Positions 31,779-44,550 of a stretch of 64,000 bases of DNA are shown in pieces. A model generated the notes under the pieces. The model did not search any database, had not been told where the DNA came from, and saw nothing but the letters and a program-made list of their open reading frames with translations. Within the stretch, counting starts at the first letter, position 1. Each line of letters begins with the position of its first letter. The DNA is from Patiria miniata (Eukaryota > Echinodermata > Asteroidea > Valvatida > Asterinidae). The DNA lies in the NCBI RefSeq assembly GCF_015706575.1, contig NW_024037076.1, forward strand, positions 7,226,777 to 7,290,776, in the 5' to 3' direction. A program made the translations under genes and the position numbers.

Positions 31779-33046
31779 TTAACTTAACAGAGATTTAAAA
31801 TTTCCGTCTTCCAAGTTCAATTGAGCATCCATGACTAAAAATACGTACATCGTGAGGTCACCTTGACTTTCGGCTTCTCTGTTAAATTGAATGTTGATGC
31901 CTCCTCCGTCTCCGAGTTTCCTACCGGATCCGTGAGCGGAATTGTCGTCGTTACTTCTAAAATCGAGCCACAGACCGTACTTGTCTTTTAGATAGTCTCC
32001 GAGGTCAAAACCCGTCAAATTTAAGTCTTTAGCTACTCCGGGCCCGCTTTCGGTATCGCTGTCTCCAAAGAACTTGTTAATTTCGTTCCAGTGTTGATAT
32101 TGAAACATGCCTTGACTGTAGAGTTGATTGGGTTTACCTTCTACAGTCACCGATGTTTTGGTTAGTTTTGGATTGTAAAATCGCTGTGGATTTTTGACCG
32201 TGGGATCTTTAAACAAAAACAAAATACCCTTGAGACTCCTGATGGGTTGATTGACGCTGACGTTCCAAAGCGTGTCCGATTTGTTGACGGATCTAACTTC
32301 TAGCGAGTGGATTTTATCAAACAGATATTGCATTAACCCCTTGTGTTTATTCCTGATGGTGATAGCTAGGTCTCTGTTGGTCACCACTTCGTATTCGAGA
32401 GACAAGTCTGAGATAGAATACATCGCCGCCGTATCTGAACTGTTGACTACTTTTTCGTGATCGTTAAACTTTATCTCGTACGTCAGAGGTTGTTTTAAAC
32501 CGCTGGGGTAAAAAGGGTGATGCGAAGTCAGTATGTCAATGTCTAGGGAAATACAATATCTGTTACCATAGGCATCCGCGATAGCCTGATCTTTACCGTT
32601 GTTGGGGCCCGCATTAGCATCTCCAGCCCCGTTCTTATTTTAGACACGTTTTCTTTTTCTATGCCCATGTACGCCATGTTTCGAGTTGTCGAGCTGTTGA
32701 TCCAATTGTCATTAAAGTTGTGATACACGTCGGCGTGACGATAACTCACGATTTCGTGACCTTGAAGCCTGACGCTGATTTCGCTGACTAAATTTCTGGC
32801 CAAATTACCAAAAATGGTTCTATTGCCGTCGCTTCCACCTTCGAGTTCTAAACTAAAAGCTAGTTTACAAGTGCCGGGTACGATCACGTCGTCTACACCC
32901 AATTGAGGAAACTTGACCCTCAGCGTTTGCCCCGCCGATATACTACTAGGATTGTGGGTAATGACCACCTCTTTTCTCTCGCCCTTGATAGATCTGGGTA
33001 TTTTTAATAGCCTGCTGGGATTGAGCTTTTTTCCGTACGCATTCAT
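31779..33046 (-). pseudogene. Major capsid protein region (double jelly roll), fossil
   Basis: The upstream part carries VVITHNPSSISAGQTLRVKF, DDVIVPGTCKLAFSLEL and NRTIFGNLARNLVSEISV, the N-terminal jelly roll of Polinton PX/MCP. The downstream part has SDTLWNVSVNQPIRSLKGIL, a FYNPKLTKTSVTVEGKPNQL block and a QYQHWNEINKFFG block, typical of the second jelly roll. The region is broken, with about one break. Confidence 0.8.
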
Positions 33047-33068
33047 TTTATTTACACGAGTTTTAAAT

Positions 33069-33497
33069 TTAAAGGTATCTGTAAGCCAAGAAGCCCACCA
33101 ATAGCGTTCCTCCCGCGATAAACGCCAGTTCTCTTTCTATTTGTTGGTCGCTAGGCTCGTAAAAATCTTCGAGTTTGGGTTCGCGTTGCAGTCCTACGGG
33201 TAGTTCGGTAGATTGACCACTCACCTCGTTGTGGTAACGCAACGCTCGGTCTACGTTGGAAAATGTTTCTTTAGAGGCATTTTGTTTTCTGATACGTTCG
33301 TTTAGAAAATCTAGATATTTCGTTCGTTCTCGTTGCCACTTATCTTTGGCGGCTGAGAGTTGTTCTATCGCTAAATCGTGTCTCTTACGCTCCTCGTCGG
33401 CATCACTCTGTTTCAGATTTGAAAAGAAGAAGTTTGAACCCGTAAAAGCTAAAGCGTTGACGATCGCGCCTCCTAACATCATAGCAACGCTAGCCAT
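33069..33497 (-). CDS. Conserved Polinton virion-type membrane protein (142 aa)
   Basis: The N-terminus GGAIVNALAFTGSNFFFSNL is the well-known start of a Polinton gene adjacent to the capsid gene. It is followed by a charged helix (DADEERKRHDLAIEQLSAAK, DKWQRERTKYLDFLNERIRK), a linker and a C-terminal membrane span (FIAGGTLLVGFLAYRYL). The order hydrophobic N-terminus, coiled coil, C-terminal anchor suggests a capsid-to-membrane linker. Its biochemical role is not established. The frame is open. Confidence 0.75.
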   Translation of the reverse strand: MASVAMMLGGAIVNALAFTGSNFFFSNLKQSDADEERKRHDLAIEQLSAAKDKWQRERTKYLDFLNERIRKQNASKETFSNVDRALRYHNEVSGQSTELPVGLQREPKLEDFYEPSDQQIERELAFIAGGTLLVGFLAYRYL

Positions 33498-33538
33498 ATT
33501 ATTATAAACATCTTTTATATTAAATAATATACAAACAT

Positions 33539-34527
33539 TATCTAAACTGTATTATAGCCCAAGCGGTTATTGGAGAGGTGAAAGTGCCGTCGACCATTTA
33601 AACGATAAAACAAAAATCGATAAAAAGGTAATCAGAGATTGGCTTAAAAAACAAGCAATTTGGCAAATTTATCTACCGGGTCCTGCGTATGTACCCAGGC
33701 CTACGAGTACATCGCGAGAGTTTGAAACACCAAACGAATTTCACCAAATGGATGTGCTATACCTACCCTGGGATAAAGTAAAACGCAAGACTTATAAATA
33801 CGCTTTGACGGTTGTCGACGTAGCGAGTCGATACCACGAAGCAGAACCTTTGGTTTCTAAAACGGCTGATTCCACCCAAGATGCTATCGTCAAGATTTAC
33901 GCGAGATCTCCTTTGAGTTACCCCAAAACGTTGAGAGTAGACGCCGGTACCGAATTTAAAGGCGCATTTAAAAAATGGATGACCTAAAAAAACGTCGAGG
34001 TTATCGTCGGCGAACCAGGAAACCACCGATCGCAGGGTATCGTAGAAAGATTTAATCGAACGCTAGCTGAGAGACTATTTGGTCATCAGTACGCTCAAGA
34101 AATGTTAAATCCCGAGAGTAGAAACACGCAATGGGTCGAGCGATTACCCAGCGTGATCAAGGCAATAAATGACGAAACGACGAGATTAATAGATAAAGCG
34201 CCGTCAGAGGCGGTTAAACTAGAACAGGTCCGGCAATCGCCGGCTAACCCCGTTAAAACAAAAGAGCAGAATTTACCGCAAGACGCCATGGTTAGATATT
34301 TATATTACCCGGGCGAGCAAGAGGGTGGAACCTCGAGAAGAGCCACGGATCCCATTTGGAGCGTAGACATCTTCAACGTGGAAAAAAGAACGAGTCAATT
34401 TAAAATGATTAACGGTAAAAAAGTCACGACGGGTCCTACTCTTTATTACCTTCAAAACGGCCCAAAAAGGAGTTTTGTGAGACAAGAGCTTCAAGTCGTA
34501 CCCGAGGACACGCAATTACCGCCGTAG
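33539..34527 (+). pseudogene. Polinton integrase (retroviral-type rve) region, fossil
   Basis: The catalytic core begins at FHQMDVLYLPWDKV (first acidic residue in the 'QMD' block) and continues with YALTVVDVASRYHEAEPLVS and LRVDAGTEFKG (second Asp). Further on come QGIVERFNRTL-type sequence and a chromo-like C-terminal part with SIWSVDIFNVEK-like wording. These are the landmarks of Polinton c-integrases, which insert the element with 6-bp duplications. It is the only large gene on the plus strand. The region is broken, about once. Confidence 0.8.
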
Positions 34528-37500
34528 TGACCAAAAGCCAGCGTGTTTATACCGTCCGGTAAAATGTACCTCTTTGTGTCCAACGGACTCAACGATAGTT
34601 TATTTTGAGATACGGTGTAAAGGATGTGATTTTCCGATCTAATGTGAGTCATTGTTTCGTAGTGAGATTTCTTGTTTAAGATGCAGTTGTAATAGTGTCG
34701 GTGTTTTAATTTCTTAGAGGTAACCGATTTTGTGACACCCTTGGCTTTTTTCAGGTTGATGTTCAAATCGAGTACATTTAAGGTCTTATGCAAACGACTT
34801 CTTTGACTATTTTACCTCCAAACTCGTCTTTAAATTTACCGATCACTTTCTTATTGGTTGGATCGTACAAAGGATGATCCGTCGGATAATTCGAAAGGTC
34901 GTATTGTTGCCCGTTTTGCTGCATATCTTTGTATACGTCGTCAGCGTGCACTACGAGTACCAAACTGTCTGTATCTGTGTACATCAACCTGATTTTATCT
35001 TTGTACTTGTCTTTCAAATGGTTGTAATAAAAATCGTACATCAGCGTCTTTGAGAGATCCAAGATACTCACTCCGCAATAGATCGGTTTGTTTAACACGG
35101 TTTTAGTCTTGTACATTTCGACAAATGACAATTTGCATTCTGAAAATGACGTCGTCGTTTTGTAGCTCGGTTTCTGTATCATTTTTTTGTATTTATCTCG
35201 ATCGTCATCGTTACTGTCTCTGAGTAGGTAACCGTCAATCCGGTTTCTGACGTTTTCCATCGTCATACCAAACACACTGTTATTCATCAGTTTAAAAAAG
35301 TCTTTCTCAAAATCAGAGGTCGCTTTTGTTCTGAGTTGCGTGTTTTTGTCTATGTAAGATGCCATCCAAGGCGCTTGTTTAAATTGCACCTTTTTTAAGT
35401 TTCAAGCCGAGTTTGAGATACAACTGCAACGTGACGTAGTGCAAAACATATTTTTGTTTAGGATTAAGGGTACACGTTGCTACTAGGTTCGGTATCCAAT
35501 AACTCATTTTGATAATCAGACATCCATTCTTTTGGTATGACGATATTTTCTGGCGCTAGGGGGTAATCGTTGTGCAGGTCGTGGAGATTGTCTGGGTAAT
35601 CGAGGTCTACTTCGAAGCAATAACCAGTGTTTGACGTTTTCCTGAGAGATAATATCTTGGACTCGGTAAACGTTTTTGTAGACGCCCATTTAAAGTCTTT
35701 GTACGGCAGGTATTGACTCATGGCCCAGCCGTACAGATTGTTTGCATCGAGGTAGATGATGTAACTCGACGGCTCGTTTGGATTATGGTCGGGTAGGTAT
35801 TTGTTGTTGGCTTTGTGGTATCTCATACCACCCACGCTCGAGATACCACCTCTTTTTTGCCTTTTCAAAAAATAAATGTTTGTCTACGTCTTGCTATAGT
35901 TCGAGTTTAACTTCCGAGTGTTTTAACAAGGCATCCCACGACAATCCTGGTGCTGTGTAGTAATTAGCTGGATCTAACGCGTAGTTTGTAATACACGTTT
36001 GCCTAAAGTTTTCAAATACGCAAGCCAGTAATAACGTATCGGTAGTGATGTACAAATCGTGATATTCCCCCATGTTTTTAACTTTAAACTCGTTCCACGT
36101 CAGTTTAGCTCTGTCGTAGTCCTCTCGCGATATATTTTCGTCTTTAAGTCTGCTGTAAAATTGTTCGATGGGGGGTAGGCTGGTCTCTTGAAATCTGTTA
36201 AACGAGTCCATGTATTCATACGGATAAACTCCTTTTTGTAACAACGAGTCGATATTTTGACGATTAAAATGTTCTCTGAGTAGTTTAAACGACTCTCTTA
36301 GACAAGCTTTAGATAATCTATCCAACGAAGACGCCATAAAATTAAACGAGTCTATAAATCGCATATTTCCGATCGAAAACGAAATATACTTTTCCGAATT
36401 TCTAGCGATAACTTGTATTTCCTTTTCGTCATCGTACTCTGAAATACTCTGCATGATCAAGTGAGCGTCGTAATTTTGCAGATTGTGAAAGACGACCGGT
36501 ATGGGGGTAAAACCTGGTTTAACTTGTAATTTTAGATTGCAGTAGGCGTGCGCGGCACCTCTATATCTACCCGTGACGTGGCAGTGATCTCTCACCTTTC
36601 TAAATTTGTTGATTTTCTTTTTGCATTCGAGGCATTTAGACTCGGTAAATCCATTTTTGTTTTCGTACTGATGTTCTTTTATTTGTTTTTCTGTTTTTGG
36701 TTTTTTGGGTTTCTGGCACTGACTGTTGCTCGAGTAATTGGGATAAATTGGTTTCTCGCAAATCCAACACGTGTTTGTTTTATCATGATGTTCTTTAGCT
36801 CGCTCGTTAAATTTCATGGGTTGGGTTTTTTAAAATATGCAATTTATGTCGCTTTGTATTTTTAACATTTTATTTACAAACTTTGATACTGCATCTTTAC
36901 CTCTATAAGTCTCTTGATACGCATTGGTGCCATCGCATCTAACTACTACCAACGAGTAACCGCTAGCTTTGTGAATGTGTGTCTTTTGCGTGTTGTTCTT
37001 TTTAGCGTCCGAGTTTTTTTCTAATATCGATTCAAAGTCGGCGTAAACTACAAAAGGTGCTTTTTGTTTAAACCTGTAGTTTTTAAATTCTAATATTGGC
37101 ACATCGTTTTCGTCGACTATCCACTCGCTATTTACATATTTTCGCTTAGCGGTAGGAAATACAATCTTTGACGGATGTGTATCTATACCGTTACAATCGG
37201 TCATGTGTCTATCTAATTTTACTTGCGTTCTATAATGACACAGACACCTTCGACAAAAATATTTCTTACTTTTATGTTTTGTAACGTTGTAAATCAATCT
37301 CAAAAAATTATTTATCCAGCAGTAGTGATGCTTGTCGCCCTCAGAAAACAAAAACAGATCGATAGGCCGTGACTCTGCTTTGTAGTTTTTTAGACACGTA
37401 TAACGGATATATTTCCCCCTCATAACCGTATACGTTTATCGTTAAATTATTTTGTCTTTCTATCTTTGGTATCTGGTCGATCGGTGTTGGAAAGTCTTCG

Positions 37501-38435
37501 CCTTTAAATTTGAGTCCGTCATCTTTAATGTATACAACAGGTTCTTCTTTATGAATTTTATATTTAGGATCGTTTTTTATGTTATTTTTTACTTTATCTG
37601 TATACAACCCAAGAGCAGCTCTCAAACACCATCTCAAACACTCGTCGTCTTTGTTTTTAATGTTAATCATCGCCGTTTTCTGTTTGATACATTTTGGTAG
37701 GTCAATATAAGAACTACCCCTCACAGGGTTAAACCTGTTGATGTTGATATACAACGCCATTATCTTTTTTAAAACCCAACCCGATCCTTGATTCGTATAC
37801 CTTTCATCCTTTTTAAATAGCTGGTCGATGTTTTCTTTTAAAACCTGTTTTATTTGACTTTGATTTAAAACGACTCTCTGATCGGTAAAATGTGTAGCTT
37901 CGATCGTTTCGATCGTACCATCCGGTTTGGTTTTTTTGTATTTTATTTTGATTGTGAGCTCCATTTTTAAACCTCTTAGCTCTCTCAATTCTGACTTGAT
38001 TTTATTTACAATTTGATCTTTGTGCGTATCAAAAAACTTGACTAAATCGTCGTTAAAAAGTCTAGGAATCAGTTCCCAGTTTCCAAAGTTGTTTCTAAAT
38101 CTCCTCGTCGCTCTAAACTCAGCCTCTTGAAAATCCTCGGGTTGCCTAGAGTTTTGAATCGCCGAGAGTAAATCTTTTTTCAAAAATCGACCTTTATAAC
38201 CCGACGGGTTATATTCGAGATCGTTATCGTCTACAATCTGTTTGAGCTCATGTAGCGTCTTTTTCCTCAAGTTTTTAAATCGAGCTTCGTAGTTTTTTAT
38301 CCCGTTGATGTAGACTTTACGAGTAAGAGCAACATTTTGATTGTACGGTACATTATATCGCTGGACGTAATCGCGCAGCGTCGCTTTATTCCATCTAGAA
38401 AATCCCTTAACGATTAGCTTGATCATATTCATCAT
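34528..38435 (-). pseudogene. Polinton DNA polymerase B region, fossil
   Basis: In coding order: an N-terminal domain with SAP-like helices (YKGRFLKKDLLSAIQ), an INIKNKDDECLRWCLRAALG block, the exonuclease start FVVYADFESIL, a Cys/His block (RDHCHVTGRYRGAAHAYCN), polymerase motif A with YLDANNLYGWAMSQ, and motif C RLMYTDTDSLVLVV. The C-terminal tail wording (KRYILPDGINTLAFGHY) is also familiar from Polintons. This is the protein-primed type B polymerase that copies the element. The region is broken in about four places. Confidence 0.85.
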
Positions 38436-38460
38436 TTATATATATATCAATATAATTTTT

Positions 38461-38930
38461 TTAAATTTTTTTAAGAGGTTAGACTTTTGGATTTATAAGC
38501 AATCAGACTCACCGGCTGGTGAGAGAGATCTTCAAGACGAGAGATAATGGGCCCCGGTTTTGGCTTGGGGCTGAGACTGAGATATTGGGAGGGAAATCAT
38601 TGGGAGGGGGCGGGTGGGGGCGTGGCCAAGGGGTGGGACTAGGGGCGAGATTATTGGGTTTGGTCTCGTACCCCCCAATCCCCCCTACTAAGAATGTTAT
38701 TCAAGATACTTATCAATTGTTGACTACTGTGATGTTGGATTTAGCATTTTCAATACCCAAGGGGCTCTGAGGATGCTAGTGAACTGAGGAGGTTAAAAGC
38801 GGTTAAATGTGGTTAATTTTTGTATATCATCCTAATATAAAGCTTTAAAAAAGAAGAAAGTAACCAGAGTTTGTGGTAACAAACACATGGGGTTGGGCTA
38901 TCATGTTTGTGTTGATGGCAAGAAATTTAA
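38461..38930. other. Flank with G-rich tract, no gene
   Basis: The stretch 38586-38645 is strongly G-rich. At 38602-38620 it reads GGGAGGGGGCGGGTGGGGG, a canonical G-quadruplex pattern. No coding signal. This is the right boundary zone of the Polinton. Confidence 0.5.
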
Positions 38931-39842
38931 CAAAATTTAAACGTTCATTCAATGAACGTTTTAAGGTGTAGGTGTATTCAACTTCAAATTTCAAGGGGGC
39001 TGCAGGACATCTCCAAGCTTACTTATTGAAACGAAACCTGGGGAAGTTTTAGACCTATTATTAAAGTGCCATTTAAAGCACAAATCAAGATTAAATCTCT
39101 CAGGATTGATTTTTCCGGAATTTTCAAGGGAAAAGAGGACTTTTCATTTTAACTTCCGGTCTGATGGAGTAATCAATTTTTTTTTACCGCACAGGTCTTG
39201 TCTGCATTAAAGTCATCATGTATTAATTTTGAAGTGATTACCGCAAATTTTGCCAGACATCCACTGTTTGAGTGGTCAGGCACAACCCGACCACTGTCTG
39301 GAATTGTTCTCATCAATCTTCTTTGCTTGGTTATTTCTTTTCTTTTTTTTCCGGACAATACTTCTCCGCATTTTTTTCCTAGACGGTGTATGGTATGAAC
39401 TTGTAACTTTCAATATATATCGACCCTCATCTTGAGTGGTGCATATTACTCTGACATCCCTATGACGTCATCGAGTGTCAAATTACAAGCAATTTTAGGT
39501 CAAAATATGACAACTTTCCGTCAATTACAACTCATGAACAATATGAACGATCACTTTCATACTTTGTGATCTAATTGACAATACATTGATAAACATTTTT
39601 GATTTTGAAAAACCTAGTGTGAACTTGTACCAGGTTATGAAGATGTTGTAAATTTTGTTACGTCATCATGATCTCATCATGTATCAAATTACAATCGATT
39701 TAAGGTCAAATTTTACCAAAATAGTTTGCGTTATATCTTTTGAATCAAATAAAGTATCGCGTTCGTTTTTTCGTGAGGAGAATAATAATAATAGCAAATT
39801 CATAGAATATCAACAGGTGCTTGGCTCATGCCAACACCTAAC
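38931..39842 (+). repeat. R2 copy interrupted by an R1 copy
   Basis: 38931-39270 matches the R2 interior found at 57800-57910 and 58337-58540, as judged by AGACCTATTATTAA and GATTACCGCAAAT blocks. At 39271 R1 starts with the hairpin AGTGGTCAGGCACAACCCGA-CCACT and runs to about 39777, with the same sequence as 63506-64000. The R2 end then follows with its terminal hairpin near 39811-39838. R1 therefore appears to sit inside R2. Confidence 0.6.
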
Positions 39843-41448
39843 TAGACGGTTGTACGAATAACCTTACAGTGTTGGGCTATCATATGTGGTTTGATGGCCC
39901 CCCTAAAAAAAAACTCACGCAAACTTCACCACACACATCAACTCAAAATGCATAAATATTTAAATGCATGTTTGACTGTCAACATGCCCTAGAGGTTGCT
40001 CTTAACAAAACGTCACCTGTAAAATTTTTGTAACGTACAGCCTTGGCAGTTGAACGCAAGTTCACATCTGTTGCCAATTTCAAATTATAAGGAACTTCCT
40101 GTTTATGGATGTTTGACTTTTTTTAAAACATGCCGCTAGAGGGTGCTCTAGCATTTGATAACGTCACCTGTAATATTTTTGTATAGTACAGCCTTGGCAG
40201 AGCCTCACATCATTAAAGCAAGTTCACATCATTTGCCAATAACAAATTATAAGGCACTTCTGGTTTCGACGGGGTCACACGATTTTGCACTTAATACCCA
40301 AAATTAAGACCCTGCAATATTGTACCGATTGCCATAAAAAACAAAATGAAATGTCTGACAGTTGATTTATTGATTTTCAAAGATGAGATCTAAAAATCTT
40401 CATTTGCTTGTAATATGATACTTGATGACGTCATTGTGATATCATTACCAGAAAACTCAAGAGCTATGTTAACTGTGCTATAGATTGTCAAATCTTGATT
40501 GTATCTCTCATGGTTGATTTATTAGCAATTTTAAAAGCAAGGATTTATCAGCAAGGATTAAAAGCCTTTTCATTGTAATTTCCAGTCTGATAAAGTCATC
40601 AATTATTTTTGCGCACAGGTCTTGTCTGCATTAAGGTCATCATGTTAATTTTGAAGTGATTACCGCAAATTTCGCCACACACAACAAACTGAAAATACGT
40701 TTTTGACATTTTTAAACCTGCCGCTAAAGGGCGCTCGAACATCTCATTACGCAACCGATAATTCTTTTTGGAAAGGTAAACCTAGCCAGACACTAACATC
40801 ATTGAAAGTGAGTTCATATCCTTTTCCACTTTCAAATTATTAGGCACTTCTGGTTTTGACTGGAGGGGAAGGGTCACGTGATTTGACACGCACAAGATGA
40901 AATGAAGATCATGTATTATCATATTGATTCCCGCAAAATTGAAGTTCCGGTCTCTCATGGTTGATTTTATATTGAATTTCAAAGATTAAATTTATTAATT
41001 TTTCAAGTGACGTTCCGTGACCCATGATGACGGCATAATGACAAAATTACGAAAAAAAAGCACATCTTCTGTGGGTTGTGCATTCATGTAATTGAAGTTC
41101 ATAAATGCAGAGATGCCAACTTTACAGGCTACAAAATAGTAATGATTCTTCCTGCAAAGAGTAACGCTAATGTAAATACATAGGACAACAGTCAAGTTTA
41201 AGAGTAACCACAGTACTTTTTAGAGTAACCACAATGTTGGCGTATAGGACAGCTGGAATTTTCAAGAGTAGTAACATGCCTCAAAATCCTAGTAATTACT
41301 ACAAAAGAGTAATGGTTGGCATCTCGGTATATGTTTTCATTTGGACAAACAGTTCTGGAAACAAATTTGTCTAAGGAGATTTGAAGAACAATAATAGTAA
41401 ATTCTTACAATAACAATACTAGGTGTTGAGCTTATGGCTCAACACCTA
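39841..41448 (+). repeat. R2 repeat, near full length
   Basis: It starts ACTAGACGGTTGTACGAATA, a variant of the ACTAGAGGTTGTAGGAACAA start seen at 57139 and 62389. It ends with a hairpin, AGGTGTTGAGC...GCTCAACACCT followed by AA. The interior carries several GACGTCA-like sites and three CTCF-like AGAGGG/AAAGGGCGCT motifs. No coding capacity, so it is non-autonomous. Confidence 0.7.
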
Positions 41449-43922
41449 AAAACAGTAAATTCTCACAGTGTAACCTTTTAACCTTTTGATCACTGTAATT
41501 TTTCCTGCCTGACATGAAAAATCTGCCAAAAACAAGCATTGAAGTAAGTGTGGCATAATAGGCTTGGAAATGTCTCCAATCCTGTCTATGAGCCGTGATT
41601 CTGCTTGGAATTTACTCCAAATATCCCCTGCAATGAAAGGGGAATCCATGACAAAATCCACCATTGCTACCGGTAAGTGTAGTAGTGAATTGCTAATACT
41701 GTGTGATCTCAAATACAACTTAATTTTCTCTCTTCACATTTTCACAGAAGTAAGAAACAGATCAGCCTAACGGTACCTACTACTGGTGTTCAGTGATATT
41801 TAATCCTCTGAACATAGGTAAAACCACAATAAACTGAGAATGTCTCAAATTCTGGTACATATAATGTGAAGTTCCTACAGCATGGCACGTGAGAGACAAT
41901 TGACCTTAGCTTTCTGCAGGGATTGTTGTTCTTAAGCTTGACTTGTAAACCCGAGGGAAACATTGACGTAATATAGAGATGGAGTTCATGTGGGAGTTAA
42001 TCCTTTTAAATGAATTGTAGAAACTCAAATAGCTAGATGTTTAAATATCACTAGCTTCTAACAGACATGTCCATATTGCCCAAGAATCAGTTCAAGTCCA
42101 CAGTTCTATCAACATTTCAAAAGCAAGAATCTTAACATGATGTTCATGAGGAGGAACCACACACTTCCTCCGTGTGTGGAGAAATCAAGTTGCCTGCCTC
42201 TGCAAAAACTAAAGATGCCTTGGCGCAATCATGGTATGACCCTACCATGATCCTACCCCATCAAAACCCATGCAAAAGTGACTCAGACTGACACTTATCT
42301 GATTATGGTGAGGAAACAAGTAAATTTTACACTGGTTTGAGCATGCAGGTATTACGGGCCTGGGTGTGATGTTTGTCAAGCTTGCCTAATCTACCCACAT
42401 TTAAGACGCTGTTGTGCAATCAATTGTACTTGTGCTGATGCGACTCAGGATTTGTTTATTTTTATTTTTAACTTAAGAACACATTTCCAAAATCTACAGT
42501 GTGCCACATTTTAGAGAATGGATTCCAATCCTGGCTACATTTATTTGTGAACAGAATATTTTCACTGTATGTCAGACGATGATTTAGAGGATGATTTGGT
42601 GTCCAGAGACGAGGATTGAAATTTCCCTCAGTGTAGAACTATTTAAATGGTCAATAGTAGTTGTTTATCAGTGTCAAATGCAAGACTTGTACTGACGGTC
42701 CCCGATTCATTCTTTCCGCAGAAAGATGTCTGGAAGTACATTTTCCTGTGTTGAATGATTCCACATACGTGCATTATCTGTACACATGGACTGGCTAATA
42801 GCTTCCACAATTTATCAGTTATAGAGAAGGCCAGCTGAACGACTGCAGGTTTTCCCTTCTGATGCAGTACAATTACACATAACAGTAATTATTGGCCTAT
42901 TGGCTTTATTCACTGTTACTTCAACATTGCGAATGGTTTTTATCCTCTGGAAAAAGTGAATTTGACCAGCTAGTGTAATAATGTCCTAATTATCAGTTTT
43001 GTAACAATGCTTCAAAACTCCTACGCATCAAGACTGGAGATAATTTAGGCTTTTACATATGATTCAATGGTTTAAGTTTGGATGTTTGTCACATGCAGGT
43101 CTGTTTATGTACATGTAGTAGTCATAAATATCTTGGGGGAAAAGGAACAAAGGTAACATTTAATTATCTAGATTATTTAAAGTAATAATTAGATTTACTT
43201 AAAATGTATATTTATGTAATTCATGTAAAAAATATAAAGCAAAAGATAATTGTGTGATGTAATTTAATTAACTTTTGTGCACATTGGCTCCAGAGGAGAG
43301 TGATTACACACGGAAACCTGATTGGCAGTTCTCTCAGTCGTTCACCACCGAGTTTAACTTTATTTCTTCACCCAATGTAGCCAGGATACAACTCAAATCC
43401 TCTAGTTACATTTAACAGGAAAATCCTTCCAAAGTTAAGTAAAACAGTTTGCCAGCTGGACTTTGAGATCCTCCAAATTCACATTAGCAGAGAGTTGGTT
43501 TTAAATAAAAACTCACAGAACTTACTTCAAGGTACATGTAATTAAGTTCAAGATGAACCTGCACATGAGGTGTAAGGCCAATAAACTTCAAGGTGTATAT
43601 AAACAAACACTTCCGCTTATTTAGCGAATAATATAAGGCCACTCTGTCCACTTGCTTGACCATGTGGTTAAACTACATAAGAACACAAACCATGAAAGTT
43701 AGAATTATACAATCTCAACTTCCCCAGATGTCTAAACCCCAAGTGTCAAGGGAAATTTTGTGGTTGTCAAGGGGCCAACCCCCAAAATTGGCCCTGCCCC
43801 ACTTCCACCTCAGTAAGACATGTGGAGGCAGGCCCTGGGGAGAGGTCCCAAGGCTGGAAATAGGGCGGTTCCTTCCTAAACTAGTAAAATTCTCACATCC
43901 TTGAAGACGAATAAAAAACCAA
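41449..43922. other. Non-coding stretch, nothing recognised
   Basis: AT-rich intronic sequence without recognisable coding motifs, terminal repeats or RNA genes. Confidence 0.45.
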
Positions 43923-44550
43923 GGACAAGCCCCAACCTGATCTGACCCAATTTGAACCCAACGGGGAGAATAGTCCTTTTCAAATGTTGTCTCCTAAAAA
44001 AGACAAAAGCACTGGACAGGACCCAGACCTGAGCCGCCCAATATCTACCCAACTGGGGACTAGGTCCTAACATTTCCTGACCGCTGAGACCAGACTGTGT
44101 ACGATGGACAAGCACCCAGGCCTACACCGCCCCAAATTCTACCTAACTGTGGACTAGGTCTTAATGTCCCCCGAGTCTAAACTCTGTATACTGGACAAGA
44201 ACCCAGGCCCGAACCGCCCCAATTTCTTCCCAACTGGGGAACTAGGCCTTTACACTTCTTGACCCACCGAGTCTAACCCGTACATTGGACAAGAACCCAG
44301 ACCTGAACCGCCCCAATTTCAACCCAACTGGGGACTAGGTCTTAATGTCCCCTGAGTCTAAACTCTGTATACTGGACAAGAACCCACGCCCGAACCACCC
44401 CAATTTCTTCCCAACTCGGGAACTAGGCCCTAACACTTCTTGACCCACCGAGTCTAACTCATACATTGGACAAGCACCCAGACCTGAACCGCCCCAACTT
44501 CAACCCAACTGGGGACTAGGCCATCCAAAGCTTGACCCAACAGCTACTGT
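43923..44550 (+). repeat. Minisatellite with alternating 87- and 94-bp units
   Basis: TGGACAAG-type unit starts lie at about 43923, 44014, 44106, 44193, 44287, 44374 and 44468. The last four intervals alternate 87, 94, 87, 94, and units two apart are more alike than neighbours, so the array has a 181-bp two-unit period. Shared core: ACCGCCCCAATTTC and CCCAACTGGGGACTAGG. Confidence 0.85.

Larger units (their letters stand above)
25972..38460. mobile_element. Polinton/Maverick fossil
   Basis: About 12.5 kb carry the diagnostic Polinton set: protein-primed type DNA polymerase B, a retroviral-type integrase, an FtsK/HerA-like packaging ATPase and a double-jelly-roll major capsid protein, plus several small Polinton-type membrane and core proteins. 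Most genes are on the minus strand, matching the orientation of the surrounding TRUB2 gene. The left edge carries a hairpin array. No terminal inverted repeat matching it was found near 38.46 kb, so the exact ends are open. No adenovirus-type maturation protease was recognised. Several ORFs are still open while polymerase, integrase and capsid are broken, about half a dozen breaks in all, so the copy is a fossil but probably not very old. Confidence 0.9.

Noticed and set aside
36548-36865. Plus-strand 105-codon ORF rich in Phe
   Set aside because: It is the complement of the DNA polymerase B region.
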